From: Allium sativum
Taxonomy: Eukaryota > Streptophyta > Magnoliopsida > Asparagales > Amaryllidaceae
Length of the DNA stretch: 64,000 nt
Reading direction: 5' to 3'
Assembly: GCA_030737875.1 (NCBI GenBank)
Contig: CM060915.1
Location: 357,799,863-357,863,862, forward strand
Part shown: positions 11,216-22,680 of the stretch, piece after piece
How positions within the stretch are numbered: the first letter of the stretch is position 1
How the letters are laid out: every line of letters begins with the position of its first letter
Notes under the pieces: model-generated
Databases searched by the model: none
What the model was told of the DNA's origin: nothing
Seen by the model: the letters and a program-made list of their open reading frames with translations, nothing else
Program-made: the position numbers and the translations under genes

Positions 11216-14200
11216 TGTCACGAAAAGGAATTTCGCTCGGTCCGAACCAGTCGCTAAACCGACCCAGACCGTTCGAAACGCCCTATCGTTTGAGAACATG
11301 ACAAAATAGAACGCATACAAAAGAACATTTCATTGTATATTACAACAATGCATCAGATTACAAGAATATACAGAGTATAAAAGAATATTACACAGAAATA
11401 TCAGAGATTTAAATTACATTTAGATACATCGCAGCGGAAAATAATACAATACACAACTAGAAGGAGATATACGGATACAAAGCTTTCCGGATATCGTTCC
11501 AGCTGTAAACCAGGATCTTGTGAATATAAATCTGCAAAACCGAAACTACTAGCTGCCCGTGTCAAAATAGGGGCACCCAGAGTTTAGGTTAAAACAATAA
11601 ACTCCAGGTCAGTCATGGGACTGGTGTGAGAACTAAAACAGTTATAAATCTTTATTTTAAAGTTAGGTAAATCAAGGGACCACGCCGCTAACGCGGAACG
11701 GGTTTTCTCCCAAGAATACCAGTGCATAACACCAACAGCGCAATGCTAAGTAAAGAAAAATGAAGCTGTTATAAGACCCAGGTCCTATCACACAATGCAA
11801 CACAAGCCGGGGGATAGGGTTTTCCCTTATAACAGCCAAAGAATGCTTGATACGTTTAAAACAAATCATTTGATACTATAATAAGTGCATAGTGTATAAA
11901 ACAACTTCAAATCATAAGTATCAATCATAGACGACATGAGCGTCCCATGCCACTATGTCGCCATGTATAGGTTTACAAATAAAACCGCAAATGTCACGTA
12001 TTTGGAAATTGTATTTCCATCTATGAACCGAGGCAAAAGATAGTCCTCAACCGATTCGAGACAATCTAGCCCATGTCTCAGGTCCCAGACTCAGGTGGGC
12101 CTTGGATCGTCAGGGCCGGTCCACCGATGTGGATTATTATGCCTGAACACTACGTCTCTCCGCCCTTTGGGGGCGTAAATGAGCCAACGAATGGCTCCAT
12201 CGGACCCGGATCGTCCGATCTAACCGAGGCGCCTCGCAACAGCAACAACCACACAGGTGAAAAGTATATAAATGTCAGGGCTGGTAGGTCACTGACACCA
12301 CCCTAGCTAGAAAGAAACGCATGCCCTCCCTGATGTCCTCTCCCGTTTCTGGTTCACAACCGGGGTGTGAGGCTCGCGAATTCACGTTACACAAAGCTGT
12401 GCCACACAGGCTGTGCTTTGATCATCACCACAAGACTTTGCTTTTCAACAGAAGCCTCGATCAATTGCCAATTAGGCATGCCACACAGGCAATTCACTCC
12501 ATGCGTTTGATATCCATCAATATATAACCCCTGAGCTCGTACGTCTCAGAGAAGGGCGTTAAGCAAGAGAATAAATTCTCCGCCGCCAAACAGATATATA
12601 TTTAATAGAGATCAATCACACGGACTAAAATCCAATGTCAGACACACAGTCCATTTACAAGTCCGTTCTGGGTCTGAACGAAACCGGAGGCACCTAGTAC
12701 CCCGCATATCCATCGATCTCCAAGTACGTCTGGACGATCACCAACTGTTTCCATCTTCTTGGGTGTACAGCCCAATCAAGATCATCAGTAATCACCCCAA
12801 ACGACGTGAAGACTTCCGGTCTTCGACCATCGTCTTCATCTTCGACACCACGTCGAATCAGTTATTCAGAATGGGATAAACCCGGTCTTTCTGAATAACT
12901 CGCGTATATATTATAAAAGTGTTACACAAACACAACATATGCCTCATTCCAACTCAGAATATTCTTTTATTCAAATATTCCTATACTTTGGGAAAAGTTC
13001 CCATTAATTTTATCCAAGATAAATTCTTTAAATTTATTCTTTAATCTCCTTTGAATATCAATTCAAACTAGTCGGGATTATCGAACCACACCGAAGTAAT
13101 CATTTATTTTATTTTCCCAATCCCAACCTACTCATCCCATGAAGTAAAACTGGTAGTACTTCATATCTAACACCACAGTGTTATCGGTAATTCAATTACC
13201 ATTTCACGTTCAAATCTAATTAAAGATTTAACTATCGCTTGGAGTAAAACTGGTGATACTCCATTCTCGATCTTTTCAATCTATTTAAAGATTCATTAAA
13301 ACTCCACTTAGTTTTAATCGTTAACTGGGTTAAAGAATCAGTGCCATTTAAAACACGGTTCACGATAAACCCAAAATCACATTCATTAATTATCGGGTTA
13401 AAGAACGAGTGTTATTTAAAACACTGTTCACGATAAACCCAAAAATCAATATCAATTCAATTCCAATTAAATATTATTTAATTGGTACACTTCATTAAAT
13501 CTAAATAAAAAGATTTAATCTTTTCTCAACTGGGTTCAAGAACAGTGTTAGTGAAGACACCATTCACGACAAACCCAAATCACATTTGATATTCAATACA
13601 AGGCTCTGAATAGAAAATATATCGGCTTATATTCAATATCAAATTCTACTACTAACAAATGTCGTATTGGAAATAACGATATAAATATATATCTTTCAAA
13701 TTTCCATAACAACATCTGTATAATCACGAATTCCAACATCGAAATATTCCGAAGACAATTTCGATTCAAATCCACTCCAATGCAATCATTGGAAATTCTG
13801 GTTATTTTCAAAACCCCTTTTTTTTATTCAATTTATTTATTTAAAAATAAATAGAATTATAATTCTAGTTCAAAACTAGTTCATTTCGATAAAAATCTAT
13901 TTTTATCTTTTCAAATATGGAGTTTTTCATCCCAATTCTTTCTAAATCATTTCTAATGATTTTACATAAATTATTACTATTTTTAATAATTTTATCAAGG
14001 CCCGTACAGTCGATTTCCATCAACGGCCATCGAACTGCACTTACAGCGACCTTTTTCAAATTTGATTTGGACATAATTCCAAATCCAACCGTTAGATTTC
14101 TAATTTCTAATATCCATTAGAAAGCTCTTTTCGATACGAACCCAACGGTTCCGGTTTTAGGAGAATCCGACGGTCGGATCTCCCGCAATATCCATTCGAA

Positions 14201-17200
14201 GTAAATGGTCGAAATTCGCGAACTGCCGCGGCGCGGCGCGTTCTATTCAGGCCATTATATTATATATATAATATATAATATATACTTCGTCGATTTCAAT
14301 TCAAAACGTGCTTTATAAATCGTTTTAAATTCATTTCAAATTGATTTCAATTCAAATTGATTTCTAATTCCATTGCAGTTCGTTTTCCATTCAATTCAAT
14401 TTCAATTCGAATTCATTTCTATTCAATTTCAATTCGAATTCATTTCTATTCAATTTCAATTCGAATTCATTTCTATTCAAATTCATTTCGAATTCATTTA
14501 TATTCAATTTCAATTCGAATTCATTTATATTCAATTTCAATTCGAATTCATTTCTATTCAATTTCAATTCGAATTCATTTCTATTCAATTTCAATTCGAA
14601 TTCATTTCTTTTCAAAATTTCAGATTTTGAAATCACTTTCGATATTCATTATAAAATGAATAAAATCGATATATATATCGTTCACGTCAAAATGGCGTCA
14701 ATCTAATCAATACGGCTTCATATATTCCTATTTTCAAATATTCTATTTCAAATATTTCTTTTTCAAATATTTCTTTTTCAAAACTGGAATGAGGCCCAAT
14801 CAATTACCATATAATGTTAATTATATGGATTTTCTACAACACATGTATATAATAGCATTGAAAAATAATCAACCATCAACCAAAGTGTACTACACTGTAT
14901 AAGCATCAAATATAGATATCTAACGCTTATAACAGCCTGTCAATCAATCGATCGACATACAACTAAACAATCGGGATTAGTGTACGTCAAATATCATCCC
15001 AATACCCGTGTGGGGTTTCAAGCAATCAAACACAGATTTTTATTTGTGCAGTTGGGCGATGTGTAAAATTTATCGTCCCAATCAATGTCCTTCAAATAGG
15101 TGTACATAAACAAACCGTCCGGTTTGTAAATGAATATTTATTTATTCACATTCACGTTAAAAATTATATTTTTAACGATCAAACTATTTTATTCAACCTA
15201 TGAATTTTCTATTCAGTCCATTCTTTAAATAAAATGATATTTTTATTTTCTAACTTATTTTAGAAAATTTCGGCGGCATAACGGCACGATACTAGAAACG
15301 GGACAAGGCCTAGCCTTATCCCCGGTCCAGTGAAGGCCCACGCCATTCACACATCAATCAAATTCACCAAACCATTCAATTCAAACCAAATAATTTAACC
15401 AACTACACAACCAAACAATTTAACAAACAAGCCATCCATGGTCTGTGGATGACGGGTGTCAGGTGCTACTAAGCACCGTCTGCATCCTAATATATATATA
15501 TATAACTAGAAAATTTAAATTGAAAGGTGAGAAGTTCTCACATATAGCTATCCAATCATCTTGACTCTTCTTTGATGGAAATCTTCATTGTTATCGCACT
15601 TTCGTCATCTTCGTTGCCCGAAGCCACTACATATATAAAAATCGAATTTTTACTACGCTATTCAATATATAAAAATCATATTTTTATTTCGATGTTCAAT
15701 ATATAAAAATCTAATTTTTACTTCGAGGTTCAATATATAAAAATCATAACTTTATACTAGCATAAAAATCCTATTTTTATTTTACTACTCATATAATAAA
15801 AATCATATTTTTATTATGTTATTCATATAAAAATCCCATTTATTTGGATAAAAATCCCCTTTCCATACGAATAAAACCATAGCTTCATCCGAATAAAAAT
15901 CCCAACTTTATACGAATAAAAATCTCGTCTTTTTTTTTTATCAAGGATCATTTCTTTTTCATTTTTAAAAAAAAATCAAGTCCTCTTCATTCTATTTTTT
16001 CTATCTTTAATCTAACTTTTTATTATAAAAATATAAACTGATCTTCTTTTACTATGATATATATATATATATAAAAATTCAGTTTTTCTTTCTTTATTGC
16101 TATTTCTATTTTATATTTTCAAGATCAATTCTATTTTATATTTCATTTTTAAAATTTCAGATTTTATAAACTATAATATATATAAAATTTTCAGATGTTT
16201 ATAACAATACAAATTAAATAAATTAATCACGTTAGAAAAAGAAATGTTACCTCTTCGTTCTTCCTGGACCAAGCAAGAAGACCCCGTCGTTGTTGAAACC
16301 CATTCTCACCAAAGCCAAAAGCCACCTGTACGCGCCAAAAAGGAAGGCCGGACGTCAGAGGGTGGCCGGAGGTCTAACGCGGTGGTGGTGAAGGTTGTGG
16401 GGGTGGCGGCTACCTCTAGGGTTTGGGTTGGGTGCGGATTTGGTCGGTTTGGGGAGCGGTTTAATCTAAGGAGGGAGGGGAGAGCGGCAGAGGCCGATGA
16501 CTGGAGGGGGGGAAGGAAGGAGAAGCGGCGGCGTCTGGATGCTCCGGCGATGCGTTGATGAAGGGATCGGGGAAGAGGGTCAACGCGTATATTTTTTCTT
16601 TTCTGGTAATCGGTTTTCGATTATGACCGAAGGAAGGGGGCTTTGACCGGTCAAGGGAGGGAAGAGAAAAGGGAGTGTATATATATAATTATATTATTTT
16701 AATTCGTTTAATTTCAAAAAGCAACTTTTAATTTCGAACTCGAAACGAAACCCAACGACTGTCGTCCCTAGCTAATCACCCCCATTCCGAACACAATGGG
16801 ATATGTCCCGTAAGCTGATTTGACCGTTACGATCAGTTTTCTTCAAATTTGAAATATAAATTAATATAACGTTCAAAATTGATTTTAACGTACATTTCAA
16901 TTTACCGGGGCCACATACTAACTCTAAAAATTCCCGAAAAATTATTTCTAGCTTCGTATTGACGATACGGTCCTAACAAAACTAATTTCATTGAATTCTG
17001 AGACCGTTTGAAAAATGGTCATTTTCCAGTCGATTAAAAACAACTGAAACTGGTCAAACGCGTTTTCCTCTGCCACGCTCACATATTGATTCGAAAAATT
17101 ATGAAATTTGAAACCTAACAATAATTTTACATCCCGGACCCAACAAAATTGGTTTCGTCGAATTCCGAGGACGTTTGCAAAATGTCCATTTTTAAGGGCC

Positions 17201-17582
17201 TGAATTCCATAGCGACTATTCAGAATTTTCAACTGGACATATCTTTTGATTCCCGCTATGAAATTTTGATTCTCCGGATTCGATAGAAAGATATTATCAA
17301 TTAGATCCTATCATTTTTGGTTTCACTAAGATCCAGATTGTTTTGCACCCGGTACATTCAATTGAAGTTTGAAATCGAATTATCGAACTACCGCGCCATT
17401 TTCAATTCTATTTATAATTATATATAAATTTTTATATTCTAACGACGGCGTATATAATATATACATTGAATTCCATTCAAAATAAATTTCACGTCGATAT
17501 TAATTCATTTTAAATAATCAAAATTCGCTAAAATTGCCAAAATAAAAATTTTAAACTGGCCCAGAATTTCCGGGTTATTACA
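11216..17582 (-). mobile_element. Element D, 5' LTR
   Basis: 6,367 bp, same length and order of parts as the 3' copy: structured module at 11,554-11,836, GAATTC minisatellite at 14,390-14,610, putative intron around 15,480-16,250, GC-rich exon around 16,250-16,575, duplicated U3 module at about 16,950-17,220. It begins TGTAATAACCCGG at 17,582 and ends at 11,216 next to the primer-binding site. Several substitutions against the other LTR are seen (for example in the stretches near 11,700, 11,950, 12,470 and 13,140). Confidence 0.93.
11554..11836 (-). other. Four-helix structured module, LTR D 5' copy
   Basis: Same structure as at 4,148-4,430. The 72-nt helix-1 hairpin is at 11,765-11,836 with the perfect GCTGTTATAAG stem. 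One loop base differs between the two D copies (GCAACACAAG here, GCAACGCAAG in the other), leaving the stems intact. Confidence 0.7.
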
Positions 17583-17587
17583 AACCT
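17583..17587. repeat. Target-site duplication of element D, right copy (AACCT)
   Basis: AACCT directly follows the LTR end ...GTTATTACA at 17,582 and matches 3,805-3,809. Confidence 0.93.
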
Positions 17588-18893
17588 TTAGGACCTATTT
17601 GGGAAGATCTTTCCAACGATGTAAATTTTGTTAAAATCCAACGGTTAGATTTCGAGATATGTGTAAAATCAAATTTTAATAAAAACCGTGCCAGGGCCAT
17701 CTATTGACCCGAAGCGTCATTGAATTAAACTGAGCTATTTTTATATAAATAATAATAGCGATAAATCGTTATTAAATAATATTAACGATATGAAATGGTT
17801 TTAAATTATTTATATGCGAGAATTATTTGAAAAGACCGAGTTCAATCTCATTTCAAATAATTATACGACGATTTAAATCGAAGATATTGAAGACGGTGAT
17901 TGAGGACCGACAATTTTCACATCGAATGGATAACTACTGATGCCCGACATTGGTTAGCTCCCAGTAAAGGGTTAAAGTGGTAGTTGTTCGGGCGTACTTG
18001 TTGATTGTCCGGATAAGCGGGCACCACTCTTCCATATTGGACACACGAGACGAGGAATAAGGTGTCTCCGGTTTCGTTCAGACCCAGAACAGACTTGTAA
18101 ATGGATGTGTGTCTGACATTGGATTTTCATTCCATGTAAATTGATTTCTATTTAATATATATCTGTCTAGTGGCAGAGAATTTATTCTCTTGCTTAACAC
18201 CCTTTTCTGAGACGCATGAGCTCAGAGGTTATATATTGATAGTTATTGATCGCATGTCATGAATTGTCAATGTGGCATGCCAAGATGAAAATGATCAAGG
18301 CGTACATTGTAAAGAAGAGCCTTGTGGTTGATGATCAAAGAACGGCCTGTTTAGGCATAGCTTTGTGTATAGCGTTACTTCGCGAGCCTCACACCCCGGC
18401 AAGAGTCAGAAACGGGACAAGGGAACACAGGGAGTGCACACATTTCTTCTAGCTAGAAGTGTATCAGGGTTTTGCAAGCCCTGACATTTTACTTATGTGG
18501 ATGATGGATTACGAGGCCTCGGATTTATTGGTCGATAGTGACCAAATTATAGGTTCAATAGGACTGGGAAACGTGTGTTCAGGCATAACTAATCCACTAA
18601 GGTATATTTGTGGACCGACCCTACAGGATCCAAGGGTTCACTACGGGGGTCCTGAGACATTGCTAGAGTGTTTCGAATCGGTAAGGAGATCATCCCTAGC
18701 CTTCACTCATAACGGAAACCCAATTTTCAATACGACATTACGGTTTTGATTGTAAACCTATATTTGGCGACATAGTAGGATGGGGTACTATGCCATCTAG
18801 GATTGATACATTTACTTTAAAGTATTTTAAAACTGATTAGACACTAATAATAATAATATTTAAATATTAGTTTCTACGTATCAAGCATGTTTG

Positions 18894-19184
18894 ATCATTA
18901 TAAGGTAAAACTCTATCCTGCGGTTTGCGTTGCATTGTGCGATGGGACTTGAGTCTTATAATGATTTCATTTTCCTAAAAAGCATTGCGTTGTTTTGAAT
19001 AAAAAATAATTTAATTTATGCACTGGCAATCCTATAGAGTAAACCTGTTCCGCGTTAGCGGGCGTGGTCCTGTGATTAGCCATATTGTTAGATAAATTAG
19101 GAAAGATTTCTCACACCAGTCCTATGACTGACCCGTAGTTTGTTTCACTTTGCAAACTCAGGTGCTCTCTTTTCCACACGGGCA
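18894..19184 (+). other. Four-helix structured module, LTR F
   Basis: Helix 1 (18,894-18,965) is again exactly 72 nt with a perfect 11-bp stem of different sequence, ATCATTATAAG/CTTATAATGAT, and inner ACTC/GAGT where D and E have ACCC/GGGT. Helix 2 (19,117-19,130) is CAGTC-CTAT-GACTG. Helix 3 pairs AGTTTG with CAAACT. Helix 4 pairs TGCTC with GGGCA through one wobble. The stems keep pairing while the bases change. Confidence 0.72.
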
Positions 19185-19502
19185 GTCGAGTAGCTTATTT
19201 TGCAGATATATTGAGCGGGATTCTGGATCCAAGCTTAAGCTGTGTCCAGAGCATTGATAGACTTCCGTTGTATCATATTATTGGTTCCACTGCACTATAT
19301 TAAATTCATTGTAATTTATTTTCCGTCGTATTATATTCAATGTACTCTGATGTAACATTATTATGATATTTATAAAAGTTGTTGTTATTTGTTCTGATGT
19401 GTTGTATGCCCAAAGTTAGTGCATTCGAGGATTTCCAACTTTTGGATCAGACCTGTGTGATTTATGGTTGATTCTAAGGGCGGGGGTTTTCGGGTCACTA
19501 CA

Positions 19503-19778
19503 AACAACCTGCACCTCCGTTCACGCAAGATGTTGTCCCCTACTTTGCCACCGTATAGGTGTGGGGTTTTGTTCCTCAAAAGGCCTCGCGTTAGTAAGAG
19601 ATGGGCTCTACTATATAAGCACTCACTTCACACAGGCTTCCACGATGTAGGACTTAGGGGTGTTACATTCTCCCCTCCTACAGAGCCCAAAGTCCCCGTT
19701 GGCTCACAAACACCTCAGCCAGGCACTGTGGTCCACACAAGAGCCACAATTCCGACTGGGTATTGGCTCTGATACCAC
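19503..19778 (-). mobile_element. TRIM-like fragment: primer-binding site, about 110-bp internal, polypurine tract and LTR piece
   Basis: On the minus strand a 13-base primer-binding site TGGTATCAGAGCC (19,765-19,777) is followed by about 100 bases, then a purine run GTAGGAGGGGAGAA, then TGTAACACCCC at 19,667 downward. That LTR-like piece has AAGTCCTACATCG and a TATA box (CTTATATAG, 19,612-19,620) and stops at the F-LTR end. PBS and polypurine tract so close, with no coding capacity, is typical of TRIM/SMART elements. Its LTR start differs from that of the adjoining family-A LTR (TGTAACAACCCGG), so the two may be separate elements or a chimera. The frames at 19,464-19,772 are not genes. Confidence 0.6.
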
Positions 19779-20099
19779 TGTAACCACCCCAATCCCGTAG
19801 CATGAAAGCAAGGATAATCATTGGAATATAACACATAAACAATAACATCAGAACAGAATTATAGAATTACAGCAAATAAAGTACATCAAATTACACTAGG
19901 AATAATATATCATCAAAGTTACACAGCATAATGGGATCATACTTGTGCATAATACAGTTTTCAACTTAATATAAAATGTCTGTAGCAGAATCAAACTTAA
20001 TATACTAAATGAAGTCTGAGCAGCATAATAGAAATGATAAGATCCATCTTCAGCTCCATGGCTATCTAGAACGAGTCTGCTAAAACTTGTATACAAGGC

Positions 20100-20384
20100 T
20101 GCCCGTGTGGGAAAAAGGGCACCCGAGGTTGCACAGTGAAACAAACTACGAGTCAGTCATGGGACTGGTATGAGAAATCTACTTAACCTATTTAATAATA
20201 AGGCTAATCACAGGATCACGCCGCTAATGCGGAACAGGTTTACTCCATTGGCTTGCCAGTGCATGAAATAAAGTAAATCGTCAAACAACGCCATGCTTTT
20301 TAGAAAAATGAAACCATTATAAGACTCAAGTCCCATCACACAATGCAACGCAAACCGGAAGATAGATTTTTACCTTATAATGAT
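20100..20384 (-). other. Four-helix structured module, LTR A minus copy
   Basis: The helix-1 hairpin (20,313-20,384, 72 nt) pairs ATCATTATAAG with CTTATAATGGT on the minus strand, ten Watson-Crick pairs and one G-T wobble. Helix 2 and helix 4 (TGCCC/GGGCA) are present. Helix 3 has one mismatch. This copy is older and slightly decayed. Confidence 0.62.
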
Positions 20385-22179
20385 CAAAATGCTTGATACG
20401 ATAAAACGGATTGATATTATTATTAGTGTATATATGTTTCAAAAACATTTCAATCATAATATATCAATCATAGATGGCATAGCTACCATATACTATGTCG
20501 ACATACTAATTTTACAATCAAAACCGCATGTGTCATATTGGAAGTTGAATTGCCATCATGAACCAAGGCAAGGGATCGTCCTTACCGAATTCGAGACAAT
20601 CTAGCCCATGTCTCTGGATCAGCCGCAACTGCACCTTGGATCTTCAGGGCCGGTCCACAAATACCTTAGTGGATTAATAATGCCTAAACAATACGTTTCC
20701 CCGCCCTATGGGGAGTAAATATAGAGCCACTAGGGACTCAAATCTGAGGCGCCTCATTCTATCATCCACATAAGTAAAAATGTCTGGGCTCCATACCATG
20801 ACCCCACTTCTAGCTAGAAAGAAACGTATGTCCTCCCTTTAGTCCTCTCCCGTTTTTGGTTCACACCAGGGTGTGAGGCTCGTGAAGTAACGCTATACAC
20901 AAAGCTATGCTAATTTAAAGCTGTGCTTTGACCATCAACCACAAGGCATTGCTTTTCAACAATAAGCCTTGATCATTTGCATCATGGCATGCCACATTGG
21001 CAATTCATGCCATGCGACTGATGTCTACCAATATATAACCTCTGCGCTCGTACGTCTCAGAGAAGGGTGTTAAGCAAGAGAATAAATTCTCTGCCACCAA
21101 ACAGATATATATTAAATAGAAATCAATCAGCACATAATAAAATCCAATGTCAGACATACATCCATTTACAAGTCTGTTCTGGGTCTGAACGAAACCGAAG
21201 ACACCTTATTCCTCGTTCCATATGTCCAATGCGGAAGAGAGGATCTCGCATATCCGGACAATCAACAAGTACATCCGGACAACTACCACTGTAACCCTTT
21301 CCTGGGAGCTAACCAATCCAGAGCATCAGTAGTCATCCATTCGATGTGAAGCTCGCCAGTCTTTAACCACCATCTTCAATATCTTCAACTTCAAATCATT
21401 GTATAATTATTTGAAATGAGATTTTAACACGGATTTTTCAAATAATTCTCGAATATATATAATTCAAAATCATTTCTTCTCATTCCATATCGTTTATAAT
21501 ATTTTATAACGATTTATCGCTATTTTTATTTATATAAAAATAGCCGTTTTTAATTAAACGACGCTTCAGGTCATTACAGGGCCTTGGCGCTGTTTTCATC
21601 AAAATTTGATTTACAGATTACTCTAAATCTAACCATTGGATCTTACCAAAATTTATATCGTTGGAAAGATCTTTCCAAAACGAACTCAACGGTTCCAGTT
21701 TTGGGAAAATCCGATGGTCGAATCTTTCGGTATAATCGTTTGAAGTTACGATTTGAAATCGCGAACTACGGTAGCGCGATTCGTTTTATTTTAATATATA
21801 TATATATCTATATATAATTTGTTCGACGATCTTAAATTATTATTTTAAATATACATGTTAAACTAAAATATTTTCAATGAATCCTACTTACATTAAAAAT
21901 GTGATTTTAATGTAAAAACATTTTGTCAAAACCAATCTTTTTAATGCACCATTCTTTACATGTAATTTTAATTGCTATGACATGTTTTCAAATAATGAAT
22001 CCCTTTTCAATGATTCATTTATATTAAAAATGTAAACTTTAATGTTACAACATTTTTTGCAACTATGAACATTTTTAATGAATCTTCCTTACATATAAAT
22101 ATAATCTTATATATTACATCGTTTTTAGCACCTTTGAATCTTTTTAATGATTCACCACTTCATTTAAAATGAAATCCTT

Positions 22180-22680
22180 TGATCTTTCTATAGCACATAA
22201 AAATATATTCTTTCTATATTACATAAAAAGGTATTCTTTTAATATTGCATAGAAAATGTATTCTTTCTATATTACATAAAAATGTATCCTTTCTATATTG
22301 CATAAAAAATGAAATCTTTCATATCATTGTGTATTACATAATAAAAATGTAATCGTTTTATATTGTACAAAAATATATTCTTTTTATATTACACTAAAAT
22401 GTATTCTTTTTATCTTACATAGAAATGTATTCTTTTTTTATTACACAAAAATGTATTCTTTTTATCTTACATAAAAATGTATTCTTTTTATCTTACATAA
22501 AATTGTATTCTTTTTATATTACACAAAAATGTATTCTCTTTATCGTACATGAAAATGTATTTCTTTTTATCTTACATAAAAATTTATTCTTTTTATCTTA
22601 CATAAAATGTATTTCTTTTTATATTACACAAAAACGTATTTCTTTTTATCTTACATAAAAATGTATTCTTTTTATGTTAA
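22180..22680. repeat. 25-26-bp AT-rich minisatellite, LTR A minus copy
   Basis: Tandem units read ATTCTTTTTATNTTACATAAAAATGT. The 77-residue open frame at 22,425-22,658 is a translation of this array and not a gene. The reverse-complement array is at 31,795-32,290. Confidence 0.9.

Larger units (their letters stand above)
3810..17582 (-). mobile_element. Element D: complete non-autonomous gypsy element with giant LTRs
   Basis: A 13,773-bp element in minus orientation: LTR 6,367 bp, internal 1,039 bp, LTR 6,367 bp, flanked by AACCT. Both LTRs run TGTAATAACCCGG...(C)GTGACA on the minus strand. The internal region holds a primer-binding site, a leader hairpin pair and a polypurine tract, but no gag or pol. 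The LTRs make up about 92 percent of the element, the reverse of a normal LTR element. It is of the same family as element E, with roughly 3-8 percent divergence in the blocks I compared by eye. The two D LTRs differ at perhaps 20-30 sites, so D is older than E. It must depend on proteins supplied in trans. Confidence 0.93.
17583..19502 (+). mobile_element. LTR of family F, right part to its 3' end
   Basis: Continues the F LTR after element D: GGAAGATCTTTCCAACGATG, then TGCCAGGGCCATCTATTGACC, the CCGGTTTCGTTCAGACCCAGAAC block, the palindrome TTCTAGCTAGAA at 18,447-18,458, the structured module at 18,894-19,184, and an LTR-like terminus ...GGGTCACTACA at 19,502. The expected primer-binding site does not follow. 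TRIM-like sequence on the other strand abuts instead. Open frames at 18,246-18,749 lie across conserved LTR blocks and are not genes. Confidence 0.85.

Noticed and set aside
19503..19778. Cassandra-type TRIM carrying 5S rRNA-like sequence
   Set aside because: I looked for the 5S box A and box C words and did not see them. Only generic TRIM features are present.
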